Positions 37,128 to 40,468 of a stretch of DNA of 40,468 bases are shown here, piece after piece (position 1 is the stretch's first letter; every line of letters begins with the position of its first letter). The notes below the pieces were generated by a model. That model ran no database searches. It was not told where the DNA came from and saw only the letters and a program-made list of their open reading frames with translations. Location of the stretch: NCBI GenBank assembly GCA_041687295.1, contig JAWLCG010000003.1:1-40468 (forward strand). Reading direction: 5' to 3'. This DNA is from JAWLCG01 sp041687295 (GTDB lineage: Bacteria > Planctomycetota > Phycisphaerae > SM23-33 > FEN-1343). The position numbers were made by a program, and so were the translations under genes.

Positions 37128-37442
37128 ATGGCCGCCATCGCCCTGCAACTGGATAGCGCACCGACCGCCGGCACGCCGCACGCACGGCTGCGGCAGGCGT
37201 GCGACGAGTTCGCCGGCATGGCCCTGTTCGGCCAGCTGCTCAAGAACAGCCGACAGAGCTGCCTCAACAGCGGCCTGATGGAAAGCCCCGCCCAGCGGAT
37301 CTTCCAGTCGCAGCTGGACGACGTGCTGATGCAGCGGGCCAGCGGACGCAGCGTCGGCGGGGTGGGCGAGGCCCTGTACCGCCACTTGGCCCCTGCCCTG
37401 GGCCCGGCCCCGGCCGGCGGGCAGCTGGACCTGAGAGGTTGA
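37128..37442 (+). CDS. Rod-binding protein FlgJ (N-terminal domain only)
   Basis: The 104-residue product matches the rod-binding N-terminal part of FlgJ: ACDEFAGMALFGQLLKNSR near 24-42 and the SPAQRIFQSQLDDVLMQR helix near 60-78. The C-terminal muramidase domain found in gamma-proteobacterial FlgJ is absent, as in many phyla. A separate peptidoglycan hydrolase must therefore open the wall for the rod. The ATG at 37128 is preceded by GAGGAG inside the end of flgI. FlgN follows after 2 bp. Confidence 0.88.
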   Translation: MAAIALQLDSAPTAGTPHARLRQACDEFAGMALFGQLLKNSRQSCLNSGLMESPAQRIFQSQLDDVLMQRASGRSVGGVGEALYRHLAPALGPAPAGGQLDLRG

Positions 37443-37444
37443 CC

Positions 37445-37912
37445 ATGAATGCACAGACGGCCGACAAGCTCTACGCGATGCTCCTGCGGCTCTACGAGGC
37501 CCACGAGGAGCTGCTGGGCGTGCTCCGCGAGCAGCAGCAGGCGATCCGCCGCTGCGACGCGGGCCGCTTGGAGGCCCTGCGCGACCGTTGCGACCTGCTG
37601 GGCCAGCGGATCCTCGAACTCGACGCCGCCCGCCAGCAGCTCACCGGGGCGGGCGTCAAGGTCAGCGAGCTGGCGGCCGGGGCCCCCGAGCCCCAGCAGA
37701 GCCGCCTGGTCGCCCTTTCGGCAGGGCTGCGGAAGCTCGCCGAGCAGATCGCCTCGATGCACCGCGTCAACCAGGCCGCGGTGCGGAACATGCTCAACCA
37801 CTTTCACGCGGTGTACCGGATGCTGGCCTCGGCCGGCAAGAGCGGCGGGTACGGATCGGCCGGCGCAGCCAATAGCGGCGGCCAGGCCTTTATGATCGAC
37901 GCGGTGGCATAG
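37445..37912 (+). CDS. FlgN-family flagellar export chaperone
   Basis: This 155-residue, largely helical protein starts with TADKLYAMLLRLYEAHEELLG and has repeated Gln/Leu/Arg heptads. The C-terminal half carries SAGLRKLAEQIASMHRVNQAAVRNMLNHF near 97-125, the FlgN pattern. FlgN binds the C-termini of FlgK and FlgL and guards them until export, which fits its place directly before flgK and flgL. It ends in a Gly/Ser-rich tail. The ATG at 37445 is 2 bp after the flgJ stop, and the flgK ATG is 3 bp after its own stop. Confidence 0.85.
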   Translation: MNAQTADKLYAMLLRLYEAHEELLGVLREQQQAIRRCDAGRLEALRDRCDLLGQRILELDAARQQLTGAGVKVSELAAGAPEPQQSRLVALSAGLRKLAEQIASMHRVNQAAVRNMLNHFHAVYRMLASAGKSGGYGSAGAANSGGQAFMIDAVA

Positions 37913-37915
37913 ACC

Positions 37916-39616
37916 ATGGGACTGTTCGATTCATTACGCATCGGGGCCAGCGGCATCATGGCCCAGCAGGCGGCCCTGCAGGTCACGGGCAACAACATGG
38001 CCAACAGTGCCACCCCCGGCTACGCGCGCCAGATGCCCATGCTCTCGGCCACCGGCACGACGACGGTGGGCAACCGCCAGCTCACCGGCGCCGGCGTGCA
38101 GCTGACAGACGTGCGGCGGATGGTCGACCAGGCCATCGAGGGCCGGCTCCGCGACGCCCAGAGCCAGGTCGCCCAGTTCGAGGTCGCTCACCAGTCGCTC
38201 GCCCGCATCGAGGCGCTGATGAACGAGATGACCGATACGGATCTCTCGTCGGCGCTGACTGCGCTGTTCAACAGCTTCTCGGCCCTGGCCCAGTCGCCGC
38301 AGGACCACGCTCTGCGCGGCGTGGTGCAGCAGCGGGCGGCCACAGTGGCCGATCGGTTCCAGTACATCCGCAACGGGCTCGAGGAGGTCCGCAGCGACCT
38401 GACGGCGCAGCTGGCCAGCAGCGTCCAGGAGGCTGACCGTCTCGCCGGCGCCATTGCCGACCTCAACGTCAAGATCGTTTCGGCCGAGGCCGGCGGCGCC
38501 ACCGCGGCCAGTCTCCGCGACCAGCGCGACGCGATGCTCAGCCAGCTCAGCCAGCTCGTGGCCATCCACACCAACGAGGACCCCGCCGGGGCCGTGCAGG
38601 TGTTCCTGGGCTCCGAGCCGCTGGTCTACGGCGGCACGAGCCGGGGCCTGCAGCTGACCAGCCGCGAGGTTGACGGGGCGTTGCAGCAGGTGGTCGCCTT
38701 CGCCGACAACGAGGGACGGGCCACGCTGGAGGGCGGGCGGATTGCCGGCCTGCAGGCCACGCGCGACGGCGAGGTCGCCGGCATCATCGGCCACGTCGAC
38801 CGCCTGGCGGGCGAGCTGATCTGGCAGGTGAACCGCCTGCACTCGGCCGGCACGGCCCTGACGGGCCAGCAACTCGTCGAGGCCGCCAACGCCGTCACCG
38901 ACCCGGCCGTCGCCCTGGACAGCGCCGCGGCCGGCCTGTCTTACACGCCCGGTCACGGCAGCTTCCTGGTGACGGTGACCGACACGGTGACCGGCGCGAC
39001 GACGCAGAAGCAGATCAACGTGAACCTCGACGGCACGCCGGGCGGCACGACGCTCAACGACATCGTGGGCCAGATCTCCAGCATGGGCGGGGTGATGGCC
39101 TTCATCGACTCGGCCGGGCGGCTGACCGTCCAGGCCGGCGGGTCCGACCAGCAGGTGGACTTCGCCGAGGACAGCTCCGGCGTGCTGGCGGCGCTGGGGA
39201 TGAACAGCTTCTTCGCCGGCTACGACGCCACGACGATTCGGCTGGCCGACGCGGTCGCCGCCGATGGCGGGCGGATCGCCGCGGGCCGATCGGGCAACGC
39301 GGGCGACGGCACGAACGCGGCCGCCCTGGCCAGGCTGGCCAGTGCGCCCGTCGCGGGGCTCAACGGGCTGAGCCTGCCGCAGTTCCACCAGCGTCTGACG
39401 GCCGACGTGGCGGTGCTGACGGCCTCGGCGGCGGACGCGGCCTCGGCCCAGGCGGTCGTCCAGCAGAGCCTCGCGGCCCAGCGCGAGGCCGTCAGCGGCG
39501 TCAGCATGGACGAGGAGGCTGTCAACCTCATCCGCTTCCAGCGGGCCTTCCAGGGCTCGGCGCGGTTCCTGTCGGTCGTGAACGAGTTGCTCGAGACCCT
39601 GCTGTCGATCGCGTAG
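37916..39616 (+). CDS. Hook-filament junction protein FlgK (HAP1)
   Basis: The 566-residue protein starts MGLFDSLRIGASGIMAQQA and has GNNMANSATPGYARQ at about 24-38, the FlgK N-terminal signature. A variable middle (about 310-440) is followed by the C-terminal MDEEAVNLIRFQRAFQGSARFLSVVNELLETLL. It caps the hook and joins it to the filament together with FlgL. No internal cysteines were noticed. The ATG at 37916 lies 3 bp after the flgN stop. Length is within the family range. Confidence 0.95.
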   Translation: MGLFDSLRIGASGIMAQQAALQVTGNNMANSATPGYARQMPMLSATGTTTVGNRQLTGAGVQLTDVRRMVDQAIEGRLRDAQSQVAQFEVAHQSLARIEALMNEMTDTDLSSALTALFNSFSALAQSPQDHALRGVVQQRAATVADRFQYIRNGLEEVRSDLTAQLASSVQEADRLAGAIADLNVKIVSAEAGGATAASLRDQRDAMLSQLSQLVAIHTNEDPAGAVQVFLGSEPLVYGGTSRGLQLTSREVDGALQQVVAFADNEGRATLEGGRIAGLQATRDGEVAGIIGHVDRLAGELIWQVNRLHSAGTALTGQQLVEAANAVTDPAVALDSAAAGLSYTPGHGSFLVTVTDTVTGATTQKQINVNLDGTPGGTTLNDIVGQISSMGGVMAFIDSAGRLTVQAGGSDQQVDFAEDSSGVLAALGMNSFFAGYDATTIRLADAVAADGGRIAAGRSGNAGDGTNAAALARLASAPVAGLNGLSLPQFHQRLTADVAVLTASAADAASAQAVVQQSLAAQREAVSGVSMDEEAVNLIRFQRAFQGSARFLSVVNELLETLLSIA

Positions 39617-39633
39617 GAGAGCGAGACCTAGAT

Positions 39634-40468
39634 TATGGCACTGATGGGTGGCATGAACCGAGTGAGCGACACCTGGCGGCTGACGACGCTGCTGGGCGGC
39701 CTGCGCGACACCAACCTGCGGCTGGGCCAGGCCCAGCAGCAGTTGGCCACGGGCAACCGCCTGCTGGCGCCCAGTGACGACCCGGCCGCCGCCGCCGGCG
39801 CGCTGAGCCTGCAGCGGATCCTGGAGACCCAGGCCCAGACGCTGGCGAACCTCAACTCGGCCGCCACCACCTTCAACCTGACCGACTCGGCCCTGGGCGA
39901 CGCCGGCACGCTGCTTCTGGAGGCCCAGTCGATCGCCTCGGGCGCGATCGGCACGGGCGTGACGCAGGACGAGCGTGACGCGGCCGCCATGCTGGTCAAC
40001 GAGCTGAGCCAGCGGATGCTCAACCTGGGCAACACCCGCAACGGCGAGGTGTACATCTTCGGCGGCACGGCCAACACGGCCGCTCCGTTCCTCAACGAGG
40101 GCGGCGGCATCCGCTACGTCGGCCAGAACCAGGCCACGCTGGGCCTGCTGGGCGGCTCGCGCCCGACGGCGTTGGGCCTGACCGGCGACGAGGTCTTCGG
40201 GGCCATGGCCAGCGAGGTTCAGGGCATCGCCAGCCTCGAGCCCCGCCTGACGGGCCAGACCCGCCTGAGCGAGCTGCGCGGGGCCACCGGCGACGGCGTG
40301 TCGACCGGCACGCTGGTCATCGAGGACGGCACCAGCCGCGTGGAGGTCGACCTGGCCGGCTGCGACCGCGTCCAGGACGTGCTGGACCGCATCAACGCCG
40401 CCGGCGGCGGGGTCATCTCGGCCGCCATCGGGCCGATGCAGAACCTCACGCTCGCCAGCACCGCCCCG
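39634..40468 (+). CDS. Hook-filament junction protein FlgL (HAP3), 3' truncated by window end
   Basis: An open frame with no stop runs to the end of the window (278 codons visible). LRDTNLRLGQAQQQLATG, then NRLLAPSDDPAAA, is the FlgL/flagellin N-terminal signature. Further on, NTRNGEVYIFGGTANTAAPF is the FlgL motif preceding the variable domain. The start is uncertain: ATG 39634 has AGGAGAG about 14 nt upstream, while ATG 39652 (MNRVSDTW) gives the more typical short FlgL N-terminus. It is exported by the flagellar apparatus and its chaperone FlgN is encoded upstream. The C-terminal D0 helix lies outside the window. Confidence 0.92.

Overview
The window is a 40.5 kb, very GC-rich (about 70 % by eye) stretch of a diderm bacterial chromosome, probably from a metagenome assembly because it contains a run of exactly ten Ns at 22082-22091. 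Flagellar P-ring and L-ring genes and an Mla-type lipid transport pair show an outer membrane. A seven-gene heterodisulfide reductase/Flx electron-transfer cluster points to an anaerobic metabolism. Together with a DUF1328 protein, an AlaC-type aminotransferase, TPR-rich exported proteins and mosaic intergenic repeats, the overall impression is of an anaerobic planctomycete (Phycisphaerae-like). That placement is inference only and no marker here proves it.

Layout. 1-5.4 kb: an M50/CBS site-2 protease, a small Glu-rich lipoprotein, a DUF1328 membrane protein, an ECF transporter T and A pair (CbiQ, CbiO) and a ROK sugar kinase-like protein fused to an Mth938-like domain. 5.8-10.8 kb: a large exported TPR protein with an HEYTH metallopeptidase site, a HAD phosphatase and a family 4 glycosyltransferase. 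11.0-18.2 kb (minus strand): hdrC-hdrB-hdrA-flxD-flxC-flxB-flxA, which would couple NAD(H), ferredoxin and a disulfide acceptor by flavin-based electron bifurcation. A Fur-family regulator lies just upstream. 19.2-24.1 kb: MurJ, an FkbM methyltransferase, the assembly gap and a selenophosphate synthetase (SelD) carrying an N-terminal FTR-like cysteine module, a Cys-rich linker and a C-terminal AhpD-like domain. 24.1-31.8 kb (minus strand): a GH78 rhamnosidase-like enzyme, an AlaC-type aminotransferase overlapping a parvulin lipoprotein, MlaD, MlaF and a GNAT acetyltransferase. 32.4-40.5 kb (plus strand): a flagellar operon consisting of a small unknown ORF followed by flgF-flgG-flgA-flgH-flgI-flgJ-flgN-flgK-flgL, with flgL running off the end.

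Between genes the window is full of short dispersed palindromic repeats, called families A-E here, arranged in mosaics. There are also two copies of a roughly 200 bp MITE-like element (family F) whose AACCAAT(T/C)AACC-type ends face outward around a family-B palindrome. Several elements abut coding regions closely enough to supply a stop codon (cbiQ, hdrA) or to touch a start (flxB, GH78). No transposase or RAYT gene is visible, so whatever mobilises them lies elsewhere.

The observations most worth follow-up are the three-module SelD fusion, the MITE-like element with its satellite palindromes, the ROK-Mth938 fusion, and the roughly 80 bp tandem duplication that copied the end of flgH and the flgI leader.
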